A DNA stretch of 64,000 bases from RUG563 sp045589355 (GTDB taxonomy: Bacteria > Bacillota > Clostridia > Christensenellales > Aristaeellaceae), in the NCBI GenBank assembly GCA_045589355.1, contig JAZNOW010000069.1, positions 232,739-296,738 of the forward strand. The letters run 5' to 3'. The notes below the pieces were generated by a model that had not been told where the DNA came from, did not search any database, and saw nothing but the letters and a program-made list of their open reading frames with translations. The position numbers and the translations under genes were made by a program. Shown piece after piece: positions 42,225 to 51,363 of the stretch; within the stretch, counting starts at the first letter, position 1; every line of letters starts with the position of its first letter.

Positions 42225-43273
42225 TCCACCTCCATGGCAAAAATGTTGGCCCGGTGCGTGCCGTTTTTATACATATCATTGTGCATGGGTACATCCATCT
42301 GCCGAAGCCATTTCAGCCCCAGCTTTTCACACACCCGGCGGGATTTTTCATTGTGCACATCGTTGGTGATCAACGCCACCGGCATTTTGTGATATTTCAA
42401 TACCGGCATCAGCAGCCTGCAGGCACGGCCTGCATAGCCACGGCCCCGGTACCCTTCATCCACGCCATAGCCGATGTTCCCGCCGATATACAGCCCCGGG
42501 CAATAGCCCACCCGCAGGCTGATCTGCCCCACCTTTTCACTGCCTTTGGTGATATAAAAATGATAGGCCGGCACCCATTTTTTCACCGGGTCCGCCGGGT
42601 CCTTCTGATAGCACAAAAGCCGGATCTCTCCGTCCGTCAGGTCAGGAAGGTCCATGAAGCCATTGAACTCGCAAGGCAGCTTTTCCATTTCCCATGCTTC
42701 CCGCCAGCCGTCGTACTGCTCTTTTGTGATGGCATAGGTCATTTCATCCCCGGCAAAGCCATCCCGTTCCTTGGCAGGCCGCACCCCATAGGTGATCTGT
42801 GCTCGCTGCATCATCAGCCGCTCCATCACATGCCAGCTGTTTTCGTTCCTGGCATCGCAGTTGGCAATGATCCTGTGCAGTTTCAATTCCTCAAAACCGC
42901 AGCGCAAAAGCTCCTTGCCCATTTCGGTCACATAGCCTTTGCCCCGGTATTGGGGAAGCAATATCCAGCCAATTTCGCCTTCGCCGTTGCCAAAGTCCTC
43001 AATGCTGCCATCACCGATGACAGCCCCTGTTTCCTTCAGCACCAGCGCATATTCCCGGGCCATCAGCGGCTTCTTTTCCCATCCGCCCACAGCCCTTTCC
43101 AGAAAGCGCTTGGCATCTCCTTCCGGGGTAGACCCTGCATTGCCCCACCAGTACAGATACCTTGTGGTGCCTTCATCGGCAGCAATCCGATAACACATGT
43201 CAAAATCGTCCCATGTAAAGGGCCGCAGCAGCAGCCGCTCCGTTTCCAGATGCACCTGTTTCGCCTCCTCCAA
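42221..43273 (-). CDS. Tandem GNAT acetyltransferase (two domains)
   Basis: A 350-residue protein with two GNAT domains. The first (1-180) is RimJ/RimL-like: LETERLLLRPFTWDDFDMCY, YRGKGYVTEMGKELLRCGF, CDARNENSWHVMERL. The second (about 195-350) has DEGYRGRGYAGRACRLLMPV and NEKSRRVCEKLGLKW. Both have intact acetyl-CoA loops, so both may be active. Substrates unknown. It starts the Nudix-DUF554-Ldt-Nudix unit. Confidence 0.88.
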   Translation of the reverse strand: MEEAKQVHLETERLLLRPFTWDDFDMCYRIAADEGTTRYLYWWGNAGSTPEGDAKRFLERAVGGWEKKPLMAREYALVLKETGAVIGDGSIEDFGNGEGEIGWILLPQYRGKGYVTEMGKELLRCGFEELKLHRIIANCDARNENSWHVMERLMMQRAQITYGVRPAKERDGFAGDEMTYAITKEQYDGWREAWEMEKLPCEFNGFMDLPDLTDGEIRLLCYQKDPADPVKKWVPAYHFYITKGSEKVGQISLRVGYCPGLYIGGNIGYGVDEGYRGRGYAGRACRLLMPVLKYHKMPVALITNDVHNEKSRRVCEKLGLKWLRQMDVPMHNDMYKNGTHRANIFAMEVE

Positions 43274-43332
43274 AATAAACAGAAAGAGGCTGCTTCGTTT
43301 TGCGAAACAGCCTCTCGTGTACCGTTTTCCTT

Positions 43333-43632
43333 TTACTGAGCGGCAGCTTCCGTCACAACGGGATGCACACTCACCTGCTTGTCGAACTTACCCTTGCGTT
43401 CGAAGCGCATGATGCCGTCCACCTTGGCGCACAGGGTATCCTCCTTGCCGATGCCCACGTTCAGGCCGGGATGAACCTTGGTGCCGCGCTGACGGACCAG
43501 GATGTTGCCGGCCAGAACGAACTGACCGTCGGCACGCTTCGGGCCAAGACGCTTGCTTTCGCTGTCGCGGCCGTTACGGGTAGAGCCCATACCTTTTTTA
43601 TGGGCGAAAAGCTGCAGATTAAGCTTCAACAT
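43333..43632 (-). CDS. rpmA: 50S ribosomal protein L27 precursor
   Basis: A 99-residue L27 with the Firmicutes N-terminal extension MLKLNLQLFAHKKGMGSTRN; Prp cleaves this class after the LQxF motif to expose the mature end. RBS GGAGGAAGC sits before the ATG at 43632. It follows prp and rplU in the standard clostridial order. Confidence 0.97.
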   Translation of the reverse strand: MLKLNLQLFAHKKGMGSTRNGRDSESKRLGPKRADGQFVLAGNILVRQRGTKVHPGLNVGIGKEDTLCAKVDGIMRFERKGKFDKQVSVHPVVTEAAAQ

Positions 43633-43650
43633 TGTTGCTTCCTCCAATTA

Positions 43651-43962
43651 TCAGTTTTCTTTGAGCTGAAGATACGTGGGATACGCATCGTTAAGATCAC
43701 GAAAGCCCTGGAGCACGGTGTTCATCACCGTCTGTGCATCATGCCCGGCATTCTCCGGCAGGAACACGGACAGAAACCCGTCCTTTTCCTCCACCTTCGG
43801 CTGCACATGCGCCACGCTTTCCAGCGCATTGGCACAGGTAAAGGCCAGCACCGATACCGCCGCACAAACGATATCACGGCCTTCCTCGGCATAGCCCGCA
43901 TGGCCCTGGCAAACGAGAGATACAATCTCCCCCGCCTTCCTTGTGACCCGGATGCGAATCAT
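43651..43962 (-). CDS. prp: Ribosomal-processing cysteine protease Prp
   Basis: A 103-residue protein with catalytic His21 (GHAGYAEEG) and Cys33 (DIVCAAVSV). In the Firmicutes it removes the L27 N-terminal extension. There is only a four-base gap after rplU and no strong RBS, so it is translationally coupled. Gene order rplU-prp-rpmA is canonical. Confidence 0.94.
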   Translation of the reverse strand: MIRIRVTRKAGEIVSLVCQGHAGYAEEGRDIVCAAVSVLAFTCANALESVAHVQPKVEEKDGFLSVFLPENAGHDAQTVMNTVLQGFRDLNDAYPTYLQLKEN

Positions 43963-43966
43963 GTTC

Positions 43967-44272
43967 TTAGGCGTTCACGCCGGTGATTTCCACCTGGGTG
44001 AAGGGCTGACGATGGCCAGCCTTGCGGCGATAGTTCTTCTTGCTCTTGTACTTGAAGACGATAATCTTTTCGCCCTTGCCATGGCGAACGATCTTGCCGG
44101 TCACGGTGGCGCCTTCGATGTAGGGAGAACCCACTTCGATGGTTTCGCCGGAAAGCATCATGACGGGGAAGGATACGATGTCGCCCACTTCGTTGTCAAG
44201 CTTTTCGATGTAGATGGTGTCACCCTCGGACACACGGTACTGTTTGCCGCCGGTAGCGATGATAGCATACAT
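43967..44272 (-). CDS. rplU: 50S ribosomal protein L21
   Basis: A 101-residue L21 (MYAIIATGGKQYRVSEGDTI ... KYKSKKNYRRKAGHRQPFTQ), complete in length. RBS AGGAGGTG. It is first in the rplU-prp-rpmA operon and preceded by a structured leader. Confidence 0.97.
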   Translation of the reverse strand: MYAIIATGGKQYRVSEGDTIYIEKLDNEVGDIVSFPVMMLSGETIEVGSPYIEGATVTGKIVRHGKGEKIIVFKYKSKKNYRRKAGHRQPFTQVEITGVNA

Positions 44273-44277
44273 TTTGG

Positions 44278-44395
44278 CAGCACCTCCTATTTTTTACTCG
44301 CCGGAATATCCCAGAAGGATGGTTGGCATCTTTCAGCCATGGGGCCGACGCCCAATGGGCATACGTTTAGGAGCCCCTTCCGAGCGGCTTACCAA
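44278..44395 (-). promoter_or_regulatory. Structured rplU leader (candidate L21 leader)
   Basis: The 130-base leader between promoter and rplU can fold (GGGGC with GCCCC enclosing GCCCATTGGGC). Autogenous L21 leaders occur at this position in Firmicutes. The match to the Rfam model was not tested. Confidence 0.5.
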
Positions 44396-44398
44396 AGA

Positions 44399-44427
44399 AG
44401 GATAACACAAAACCCTTGTGCTGTCAA
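44399..44427 (-). promoter_or_regulatory. Promoter of the rplU operon
   Basis: TTGACA, 17 bases, TATCCT on the minus strand. Confidence 0.65.
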
Positions 44428-44526
44428 GCATTTTGCCGAAAAAAAGCGTTTGGAAGCACACCTTTTTTCTGTCTTTCTCTGCCGGCAAAAAGTACAGAAT
44501 TTGTCCATTTTTTTCCCTGCATGGAA

Positions 44527-44556
44527 TTGACAATTTTGTGCATCCTTTGCTATGCT
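44527..44556 (+). promoter_or_regulatory. Promoter of glnA
   Basis: TTGACA, 18 bases, TATGCT; the ATG is 29 bases further on. Confidence 0.65.
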
Positions 44557-44585
44557 AAAAAGGATAACAAAAGGAGGCATGCATC

Positions 44586-46013
44586 ATGGCGAAAACCGTA
44601 CAGGATATTCTCAACCTCATCAAGGAAAACGGCATCCGGATGGTGGACTTCAAAATGGTGGACATCAACGGCCAGTACCGTCACGTTACCATCCCCGCCG
44701 AAAATTTCTCCGAAGATACCCTCAAAAGTGGCATTGGCTTTGACGCTTCCAACTATGGCTATGCCGTGGTGGAAAAGAGCGATATGGTGTTCATCCCCGA
44801 TCCCGATACCGCAGTGATCGACCCCTTCTGCCAGATCCCCACCCTGTCCATGACCGGCAACGCCATGATCATCGACAGCCCCGAAAACCGTCCCCTGGCC
44901 CAGTATCCCCGCAACATCGTTTTGGCCGCCGAACAGTACATGAAGGACATGGGCGTGGCCGACGAAATGTACATCCTGCCCGAATTTGAATTCTACCTGT
45001 TTGACCAGGTGGGCTGGGAAGTGCAGGGCAACAGCATCGGCGTTTCCCTGGACACCAAGCAGTCCTACTGGAACAGCGCCGTGGAAGGAAGAGGCGTGGT
45101 GGTGCCCAAGCAGAAGAACTACCACATTGCCAAGCCCTTTGACGACACCTATGAATGCCGCAGCGAGATGTGCATGCACATGAAGGACGCCGGCATCGAA
45201 ATCAATTACCATCATCCCGAAGTGGCGGCTTCCGGCCAGTTCGAAATTGAACCCCAGCTGGGCAAAATGAGCCACATGGCCGACGCCACCATGATGATCA
45301 AGTACATCATCCATAACACCGCCCTCAAGTACGGCAAGTCCGCCACCTTCATGCCCAAGCCCGTGTACGGCGAAGCCGGCAACGGCATGCACGTGCATAT
45401 GCTGCTGATGAAGGACGGCCAGCCCGTTTTCGCCGGCAACGATGACGATTATGCCAAGCTGAGCAAGGAAGCCCACTGGTTCATGGGCGGTTTGCTCAAG
45501 CACATCGCATCCCTGTGCGCCATCACCAACCCCTCCACCAACTCCTTCAAGCGCCTGGTGCCCGGCTTTGAAGCCCCCGTTACCGTAGGCTATGCCACCT
45601 CCAACCGCAGCGCCGTCATCCGCATCCCCGCTTATGCCAAGACCCCCAATAAGCGCCGCTTTGAACTGCGTAACCCCGATGCCACCTGCAACCCCTACTT
45701 CTGCTACGCCGCTATCCTGATGGCCGGCCTGGACGGCATCAAGAACCAGATCGATCCTCACGCGGAAGGCTGGGGCCCCTACGACATGAACCTGTACCAC
45801 CTCTCCGACGAAGAAAAAGCCAAGCTCCACCACCTGCCCACCTCCCTGGATCAGGCGCTGGATGCCCTGGAACAGGATCATGATTACCTCACCGCCGGCG
45901 GTGTGTTCCCCGAAACCCTGCTGAAGAACTTCATCAAGGCCAAGCGCCAGGAATGCAGCGAAATGGCCAAGATCCCCCACCCCGCCGAATTCGACAAGTA
46001 TTACAACCTGTAA
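44586..46013 (+). CDS. glnA: Glutamine synthetase type I
   Basis: A 475-residue GSI: N-terminal beta-grasp (MVDINGQYRHVTIPAENFSE), then the catalytic domain with LPEFEFYLF, GEAGNGMHVHMLL, and NRSAVIRIP. It combines ammonia with glutamate using ATP. The NLYHL segment aligns with the loop that carries the adenylylated Tyr in GSI-beta enzymes, but no adenylyltransferase gene is visible. RBS AAAGGAGG. It is monocistronic, with a hairpin repeat element starting right after the stop. Confidence 0.96.
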   Translation: MAKTVQDILNLIKENGIRMVDFKMVDINGQYRHVTIPAENFSEDTLKSGIGFDASNYGYAVVEKSDMVFIPDPDTAVIDPFCQIPTLSMTGNAMIIDSPENRPLAQYPRNIVLAAEQYMKDMGVADEMYILPEFEFYLFDQVGWEVQGNSIGVSLDTKQSYWNSAVEGRGVVVPKQKNYHIAKPFDDTYECRSEMCMHMKDAGIEINYHHPEVAASGQFEIEPQLGKMSHMADATMMIKYIIHNTALKYGKSATFMPKPVYGEAGNGMHVHMLLMKDGQPVFAGNDDDYAKLSKEAHWFMGGLLKHIASLCAITNPSTNSFKRLVPGFEAPVTVGYATSNRSAVIRIPAYAKTPNKRRFELRNPDATCNPYFCYAAILMAGLDGIKNQIDPHAEGWGPYDMNLYHLSDEEKAKLHHLPTSLDQALDALEQDHDYLTAGGVFPETLLKNFIKAKRQECSEMAKIPHPAEFDKYYNL

Positions 46014-46015
46014 CA

Positions 46016-46092
46016 AGGGGCATTGCCCCTTGACCCATTGGCGGATTTTCATGTTTTCCACAACAAACACTGTCCCGCTGATGCAATGATAA
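46016..46092 (+). repeat. Dispersed hairpin element, copy D5
   Basis: GGGGCATTGCCCC starts four bases after the glnA stop, then TTGACCCATTGGCGGATTTTC, ending near TCCCGCTGATGCAATG. Length and order match the 74-bp units at 57090. Confidence 0.72.
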
Positions 46093-46127
46093 CGGTGGGC
46101 GATGTGGGGTTTCACCCCTGCACCCCA

Positions 46128-46200
46128 CCAGGGACACCGGCCCTGCACCCATTTTCGGATTTTTCTGTCATAACCCAATACAATTTCCCGATGCTGCTGA
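46128..46200 (+). repeat. Dispersed hairpin element, copy D6 (divergent)
   Basis: CAGGGACACCGGCCCTG, then CACCCATTTTCGGATTTTTC and CCCGATGCTGCTG near the end. Confidence 0.5.
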
Positions 46201-46302
46201 AAATGTATAAACGCTTCGATATACATTGCCTCTGCAGCATCACGGGCGCGGCGGCTTTTAGCCGCCAACCGGATGCAATGCATCCGGAGAAAACGGCAAA
46301 AA

Positions 46303-46342
46303 ACAAGCGGCGAGAGAATTCATTCTCTCGCCGCTGTTTTTT
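46303..46342. terminator. Strong bidirectional terminator
   Basis: AGCGGCGAGAGAAT and ATTCTCTCGCCGCT pair perfectly, then GTTTTTT. It separates glnA and the VTC gene, which converge. Confidence 0.92.
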
Positions 46343-46410
46343 CGTTTTCAGAAGCCCGTGGGCACATATTTCGTTCCCCATGTTTCGTGCGGAAAGAAGC
46401 GTGTCATATC

Positions 46411-46490
46411 AGTTCTTTCCATCGCAGGAAGGGTCCAGGGGCAATGCCCCTGGTGCAGGGTACAGGGGCCGCACAGGCCCCTGCCACAGC
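46411..46490 (-). repeat. Dispersed hairpin element, copy D7
   Basis: On the minus strand, after the VTC gene stop: a GCAGGGGCC/GGCCCCTG-type hairpin, then CCAGGGGCATTGCCCCTGG and ACCCTTCCTGCGATGG. Confidence 0.62.
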
Positions 46491-46496
46491 TCCACC

Positions 46497-47201
46497 TTAC
46501 TTCTGTTCATACCGGCGGCACATGGTGTACTTGGACACCGCCTGCTGGATGGCCTCTCCGCCGATGGCAAAGGAAAGCAGATCGGCAATATAGGGCGGCA
46601 GCACGCTGTTGAATTTCACTTCCAGTACCATGTTCTGCTCATCATCAAACACCGGCACCGTGGGCACATGGGGGTTAAACAAGTCCACCGAGTTCAGCCC
46701 GGAGCGCAAATGCTTGTCAAAGGTGATGCGCACTTCTTCCGCGGGATGCAGGAACGCTTCCCGTTCATAGTCCACGATCACCACCGGGTGCAGCAGGTTC
46801 GTCCGCATTTCCCGGTACACATCCCCCAGCAAACCGTACTGGGTTTTTTCCAGCCCGCTCGGGTCGCCGGCAATGATCTGTTCCGCAAGCGGCCGGCCAA
46901 TTTCCACCGTTCGTTTGGAAATCAGGTTGCCGGCCTTGGTTTTGCATTCCATGAACACTTCTTTGTCTTTCAGGTTATAGATGCGGATGCGGTACTTATC
47001 GCGGTTCTTCACGCCGTCGATTTTGTCGTAATAGGCGTCGTCAAATACGGTATCAAAATACAAAGAGCGGATATGGTAAGACCCGCCGTTTCTAACGGCG
47101 TTCTTATCCAGATGCAGCACCGGCTTCAATACGCTTTTGAGCACCTTGTACTGCATATCCGTAATCAGGTATTTCAGCTCATGGCGAAGCGGCAGCGCCA
47201 T
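46497..47201 (-). CDS. VTC-domain (polyphosphate polymerase-like) protein
   Basis: A 234-residue VTC-domain protein: RHELKYLITDMQYKVLKSVL, SYHIRSLYFDTVFDD, RIRIYN, and VFMECKTKAG form the catalytic tunnel residues (basic Arg/Lys and acidic Glu). Eukaryotic VTC4 makes polyphosphate from ATP in such a tunnel; bacterial members occur beside CotH and DUF4956 genes as here. Three bases separate it from DUF4956. The polymer made is not known. Confidence 0.9.
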   Translation of the reverse strand: MALPLRHELKYLITDMQYKVLKSVLKPVLHLDKNAVRNGGSYHIRSLYFDTVFDDAYYDKIDGVKNRDKYRIRIYNLKDKEVFMECKTKAGNLISKRTVEIGRPLAEQIIAGDPSGLEKTQYGLLGDVYREMRTNLLHPVVIVDYEREAFLHPAEEVRITFDKHLRSGLNSVDLFNPHVPTVPVFDDEQNMVLEVKFNSVLPPYIADLLSFAIGGEAIQQAVSKYTMCRRYEQK

Positions 47202-47204
47202 CTT

Positions 47205-47906
47205 TTACGCCCCCGCTTCCACCTGGCAGGCCACCAGCGTTGCTTCGTGCACGCCGTTGATCTCCAGCAAATTGGACACAATGTTCACCCGATGGTCCAG
47301 CCGCACTTCCACCGTGGTTTCGCTGCCGCTGCGGGTAACGGTCTTGGAGCGGATGCGCCAGTAGCGCACATTGCGCTTCAGTTCGTTTTCAATTTCGGTC
47401 TGGGCGTATTCGTCATGATGCACCACCAGCAGATAGCCGTTGGGGTTGCGCAGCCGCTTGAAGGAAATAAGCAGCATGGCACAGCTTATGCCAAGCAGCG
47501 CCACCACAGCAATCACATAGGCATTGGCGCCCAGCAAAATGCCCATGGTAAGGGCCCAGAACATGTAGGCAGTATCCAGCGGATCCTTCACAGCGGTACG
47601 GAAACGCACGATGGAAAGGGCGCCCACCATACCCATGGACAGGGCCACGTTGCTGCCGATGCACATGACCACAGGAGTGGTGATGAGGGTAAGCATGATC
47701 AGCGTGAGGGAAAAGCTGGGGCTGTAGAGCACGCCGCGGTAAGTCTTCTTGTACACCAGGGCGATCACGCTGCCGGCCACGAACGCGGCGATCAGCGCAA
47801 TGAGCACATTGACAGGGGTAAAGCTGGACAACTGATTGGCAAACCAATCGGACAAGGAAGAGCCACCGGTGGCGATGTCGTTAAAGGTGATGTTGGTATT
47901 TTCCAT
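47205..47906 (-). CDS. DUF4956 membrane protein
   Basis: A 233-residue protein with four to five TM helices (FTPVNVLIALIAAFVAGSVI, NVALSMGMVGALSIVRFRTA) and a cytosolic C-terminal part (RVTVRSGSET-like end). This family accompanies VTC and CotH proteins. It may carry or couple the VTC product across the membrane (inference). RBS AGGAGGAAA precedes the ATG. Confidence 0.9.
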   Translation of the reverse strand: MENTNITFNDIATGGSSLSDWFANQLSSFTPVNVLIALIAAFVAGSVIALVYKKTYRGVLYSPSFSLTLIMLTLITTPVVMCIGSNVALSMGMVGALSIVRFRTAVKDPLDTAYMFWALTMGILLGANAYVIAVVALLGISCAMLLISFKRLRNPNGYLLVVHHDEYAQTEIENELKRNVRYWRIRSKTVTRSGSETTVEVRLDHRVNIVSNLLEINGVHEATLVACQVEAGA

Positions 47907-47936
47907 GGAATTTCCTCCTTTTTGCTTCTGGGCCCA

Positions 47937-50900
47937 TTATTCGGCATCCGGGTTTGCAGGCCGGGGACCGAAATAATAAATCATCTGTTCATCCGTCAGC
48001 TGGAACTGGTCCTGTACATATCCCCACAGCCTGTAGGGCCTGTACACCATGGTGGTGTACTTCATACGGTCCACACGCACCTGCCAGTAGCGCATATACC
48101 CTTCGGGCGAGGTGGGCGAGTCGATATTGATGGAAGGTTCCTTGAACTGCGCCCATCTGGAGTAATGCCGCTGCAGTTCGGGGTACACAAGGGCGGTGGC
48201 GGTATCCATTTCCTTTTGCATCACTTCGGTGGTGAGTGTCTGGAAAATGATGCCAAGCCTTGTCAGAAACTGATCCCGGATCACGTCCGATTCGATCATC
48301 TTGCGGAAAATGGTGTTGTTGATGTTCTGCTGGCCCATACCGGTGGGCTTCAGGTAAGAGCGGGGGCTGTTGAACTGGGAATTGAACATGCCGTAGTCCA
48401 TATCAAACAAAAGGCATTTCCATTTGCTCCCTTCCCCCGGCAATTTGTAGAACATGATGTTACCGGGGTCGGAATCGCCAAAGAACATCTTGATGGCATA
48501 CCACTCGATGTAGTTTTCAATATCGATATGGTCATACAGGTATTGCAGATCCGCCTCGCTGGTATTGGGGGACAGCGTTTCGATCACCTTCAGCATTGCC
48601 CGGTATTCTTCGTTGCTGCCCTGCACCTCGCCCCACCCTGCGCGCAGGATGGTGATGGCGTCCAGCGTTTCGGTATCCTCCATATCCAGCCCTTCAAACT
48701 GGGCAATGGAGAAGCGGTCTTTTCTTTCCCGCAGGTTGTAGTGGCCCCAGTAGGTGCCGTTCAGGTACACGGCCACCGGCCGCCAGGTGAGCGTCAGCAG
48801 CACGTCCTGGTTCAGGTACTTGTCCACCAGGCTGGTCTGCACGGCGTCGGCCACCCGGGTCCACACGTTATCGTTGCCGGAGTTTCTCAGGGTGAAGCCC
48901 TTGTAGAAGGTGTAAGGCCGGTCTTCAAACAGGGGATAATTGAAATACTTTTCGCCATAGGCGGCCTGGGCCCGGATCTTGAAGGATTTTTGCGGCATAT
49001 CCAGGGAATAGTCCCCCATCAGGTCCATCTTGATGCCCTGGGAGATGTACGCTTCGCCGCTGTCCATATGGAACAGTTCCACATAGCCCGGCCGGTCAAT
49101 CTTGCCCCAGTTGCGGTAAATGGGGGTTTCGAAAGGCAATTCGCTCTTGTCCACCACCATTTCTTCGCCCGGATCATAGAACCTGGGGTCCGGCGCATCG
49201 GAAAGCAGGCCTGTGGCCTCGTCCCACAGCTCGTTAGGCTCGCACACCAGGCTCACCACGTCCATGGAATGGTAGGTGTTCATGATGTAGGACGCCGTCA
49301 CAGTATCGGAGGGCTGTTTGCCCGCTTCAAACGCCCGGGCACGCACCACACGGGTAGAGGAAAACTGGGTCAGGTCGGTACAGCCGGGGCTGTAGAGAAA
49401 GCCGTTATCGATGGTAGGAATGGAGCCGTCCAGCGTATAACGCACGGTGGTACCTTCCGGCACCAGGATTTCCACGCTGATGGTTCCTTTGTACAGGCCG
49501 CTTGCCAGGCTGAACTGGGGCTTTTGCGAAAACCCCGCAAAGCCTCTGCCGTTCTCCGCACCGGGGGTGGGCGCATCGTAGTAATAAAAGCCGGTGGTGT
49601 TGCCAGTGCGGCCATAGCTTACGTCGGTGGGGATCTCCGGCAGGTTGATCTTATCCAGCACCCGGCCGCCGGCATCGGAAAAGGTGATGATCTCACCGCC
49701 CGCCCGGGCCAGGCTGAAGGAAGCATGCAGCTGCTTGGCGTTGGTGCCGGAAGAAGCCGAGCCATCCAGCAGCACCACCATATACTCCCCTGGAAAAATG
49801 GACGTCCCTTGCGGAAACGTCCATTTCAGGGGCCAGTTGATATTATCACTCAACCCCCATCCGGAAAGATCGACAGGCTGGGTGGATGCATTGTAAAGTT
49901 CCACATAGTCATTGGCACCCAGGCCGTTGATGGCCTGAATTTCCGCAGCGGAAGCCATCACTTCCGTCACATACACGCCGGAGTAATTGATGCCCCGCAT
50001 GTACTGGTCCGCCCGGGAAATGCCGTAGTCGTTATTGGGCGCACCGGGGGTGGCCATGGTGAACACATGCCACTGGCTCATGTCTTCGGTGCTGCGGCCA
50101 TAGCTGGTGTCCCTTTCCAGGTTCGCCACCGTCACCCGGTCGATCAATTCGCCGGTCACCGTGGAAAGCACCAGGGTTTCTTCCTGATTGTTGATGGAGA
50201 AATTGGTGTGGGGGTAAGCGGTGCTCACTTCCACCTTGTCCTTGCCGGAGCAGAACACCAGGTAATACCCGTTGGCAGGGATCACCGCATTCTGGGGGAA
50301 GATCCACTTGACGGGCTTGCCCGGGTCATCGCTGAGGGCCAGGTTGCCCAGGTAAATGTCTTCGTCGCTCAGGTTATACAGTTCCACCCAGTCGCTCAGT
50401 TCGTCGTCCTCATCCCGGATACCGGAACGGGGGGACGGCATCACTTCGTTGATCATCAGCTGGCCGGGGATCACGGTGTAATTATCCATGTAAGCATAAT
50501 AGCCGTTTTCGCCGTTGGGATAGCCGGGGGAATACTGGAAAGTTTTTTCGAAGGAGCCGTTGTCCATCAGGGCATAGCTTTCGTCGCTGTTGAGGGTGGG
50601 CACCTGCACATGGTCAATGGCCACGCCGTTCATATCAAACAGGTACACCGTTTCGCCAAGGGAAGACAGCTTGAACTTGGCGTGCAGCACATTGCCCGGC
50701 ACGTCCCGGTTCACATCATCCAGAAAAACGCACACCCTGCCATGGGCGGCCAGCGTTACGTCGGGGAAAAGGAAAACGATGCGGTCGCTGCGGTCGGAAA
50801 GGCCCACGCCCTTGAGGCTCATGGGGGTATCCAGGGTGTTTTCCAGCTCCACCCAATCGCCGAACTTGCCCAGTTCATCGGGGTAAGCGCTGGTATTATC

Positions 50901-51095
50901 CGTCATCACTTCGCTGATACGCAGCCCCGCATGGGTGGATTTCACCCCATCGGGCGTCACGTTCAGGGCCTGAATGGTTTTTTCTTTAGGGCTGATCAGC
51001 ACGATCAGCAAAAGCACGCCCAGCAAGCCGATCAGCAGGGGCATGCGCACGTCCTGCTTGTTGGAGCGGTTTCTCCGCTTTTTATGCCTGGCCAT
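47937..51095 (-). CDS. Large CotH-kinase-like protein with three lamin-tail domains
   Basis: A 1052-residue protein: N-terminal basic stretch and TM anchor (MPLLIGLLGVLLLIVLI, near 18-36), then three lamin-tail-like beta domains (about 55-160, 205-330, 370-490; each with ISEVM/INEVM/VTEVM and WVELEN/WVELYN/YVELYN), a chitobiase C-terminal-like strand module (near 510-570, YTLDGSIPTIDNG), and a CotH domain (about 640-985; RSGNDN..., YYNLRERKDR and LLFDMDYGM). CotH domains are atypical kinases phosphorylating spore-coat or surface proteins. ATG 51095 follows AAAGGAGGTG. Heads the CotH-DUF4956-VTC operon. Confidence 0.92.
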   Translation of the reverse strand: MARHKKRRNRSNKQDVRMPLLIGLLGVLLLIVLISPKEKTIQALNVTPDGVKSTHAGLRISEVMTDNTSAYPDELGKFGDWVELENTLDTPMSLKGVGLSDRSDRIVFLFPDVTLAAHGRVCVFLDDVNRDVPGNVLHAKFKLSSLGETVYLFDMNGVAIDHVQVPTLNSDESYALMDNGSFEKTFQYSPGYPNGENGYYAYMDNYTVIPGQLMINEVMPSPRSGIRDEDDELSDWVELYNLSDEDIYLGNLALSDDPGKPVKWIFPQNAVIPANGYYLVFCSGKDKVEVSTAYPHTNFSINNQEETLVLSTVTGELIDRVTVANLERDTSYGRSTEDMSQWHVFTMATPGAPNNDYGISRADQYMRGINYSGVYVTEVMASAAEIQAINGLGANDYVELYNASTQPVDLSGWGLSDNINWPLKWTFPQGTSIFPGEYMVVLLDGSASSGTNAKQLHASFSLARAGGEIITFSDAGGRVLDKINLPEIPTDVSYGRTGNTTGFYYYDAPTPGAENGRGFAGFSQKPQFSLASGLYKGTISVEILVPEGTTVRYTLDGSIPTIDNGFLYSPGCTDLTQFSSTRVVRARAFEAGKQPSDTVTASYIMNTYHSMDVVSLVCEPNELWDEATGLLSDAPDPRFYDPGEEMVVDKSELPFETPIYRNWGKIDRPGYVELFHMDSGEAYISQGIKMDLMGDYSLDMPQKSFKIRAQAAYGEKYFNYPLFEDRPYTFYKGFTLRNSGNDNVWTRVADAVQTSLVDKYLNQDVLLTLTWRPVAVYLNGTYWGHYNLRERKDRFSIAQFEGLDMEDTETLDAITILRAGWGEVQGSNEEYRAMLKVIETLSPNTSEADLQYLYDHIDIENYIEWYAIKMFFGDSDPGNIMFYKLPGEGSKWKCLLFDMDYGMFNSQFNSPRSYLKPTGMGQQNINNTIFRKMIESDVIRDQFLTRLGIIFQTLTTEVMQKEMDTATALVYPELQRHYSRWAQFKEPSINIDSPTSPEGYMRYWQVRVDRMKYTTMVYRPYRLWGYVQDQFQLTDEQMIYYFGPRPANPDAE

Positions 51096-51166
51096 GGTGC
51101 ACCTCCTTTGAAGCAGAAGAAGCCTTTTGCCCTTCTGCGAAAATGTCTGCATACATAAACGAATAT

Positions 51167-51195
51167 AGTATACCACATAATTGTGAAACACAAAA
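51167..51195 (-). promoter_or_regulatory. Promoter of the CotH operon
   Basis: TTTTGT, 17 bases, TATACT on the minus strand. Confidence 0.5.
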
Positions 51196-51233
51196 GACTT
51201 ATTTTTCACAGAACCGAAAAAGTTTACAATATA

Positions 51234-51261
51234 CAAAAAAATGGGCCGCACCTGCGGCCCG
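51234..51261 (-). terminator. Terminator of hpf
   Basis: GGGCCGC and GCGGCCC pair around AGGT on the minus strand, then ATTTTTTT. Confidence 0.85.
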
Positions 51262-51363
51262 GGAACGATAAGAAATATGCTTGATTTGAAATAACGGTTA
51301 TAGGAAACGTCCGTTTTGCGGACGATGCATCCGAATTTCAGGCGGCGGTGCCGCAAAAGCGCG

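Larger units (their letters stand above)
46014..46496. other. 483-base intergenic region with repeat elements and a terminator
   Basis: No credible gene. It holds element copies D5 and D6 (after glnA) and D7 (after the VTC gene, minus strand), separated by a very strong terminator at 46303. Confidence 0.75.

Noticed and set aside
46023..51158. Plus-strand ORF of 1711 codons opposite the CotH gene
   Set aside because: It is a shadow of the GC-rich codon bias: the minus strand holds three well-supported genes with RBS and recognised domains, and the plus frame has low-complexity His/Gly-rich sequence without an RBS.
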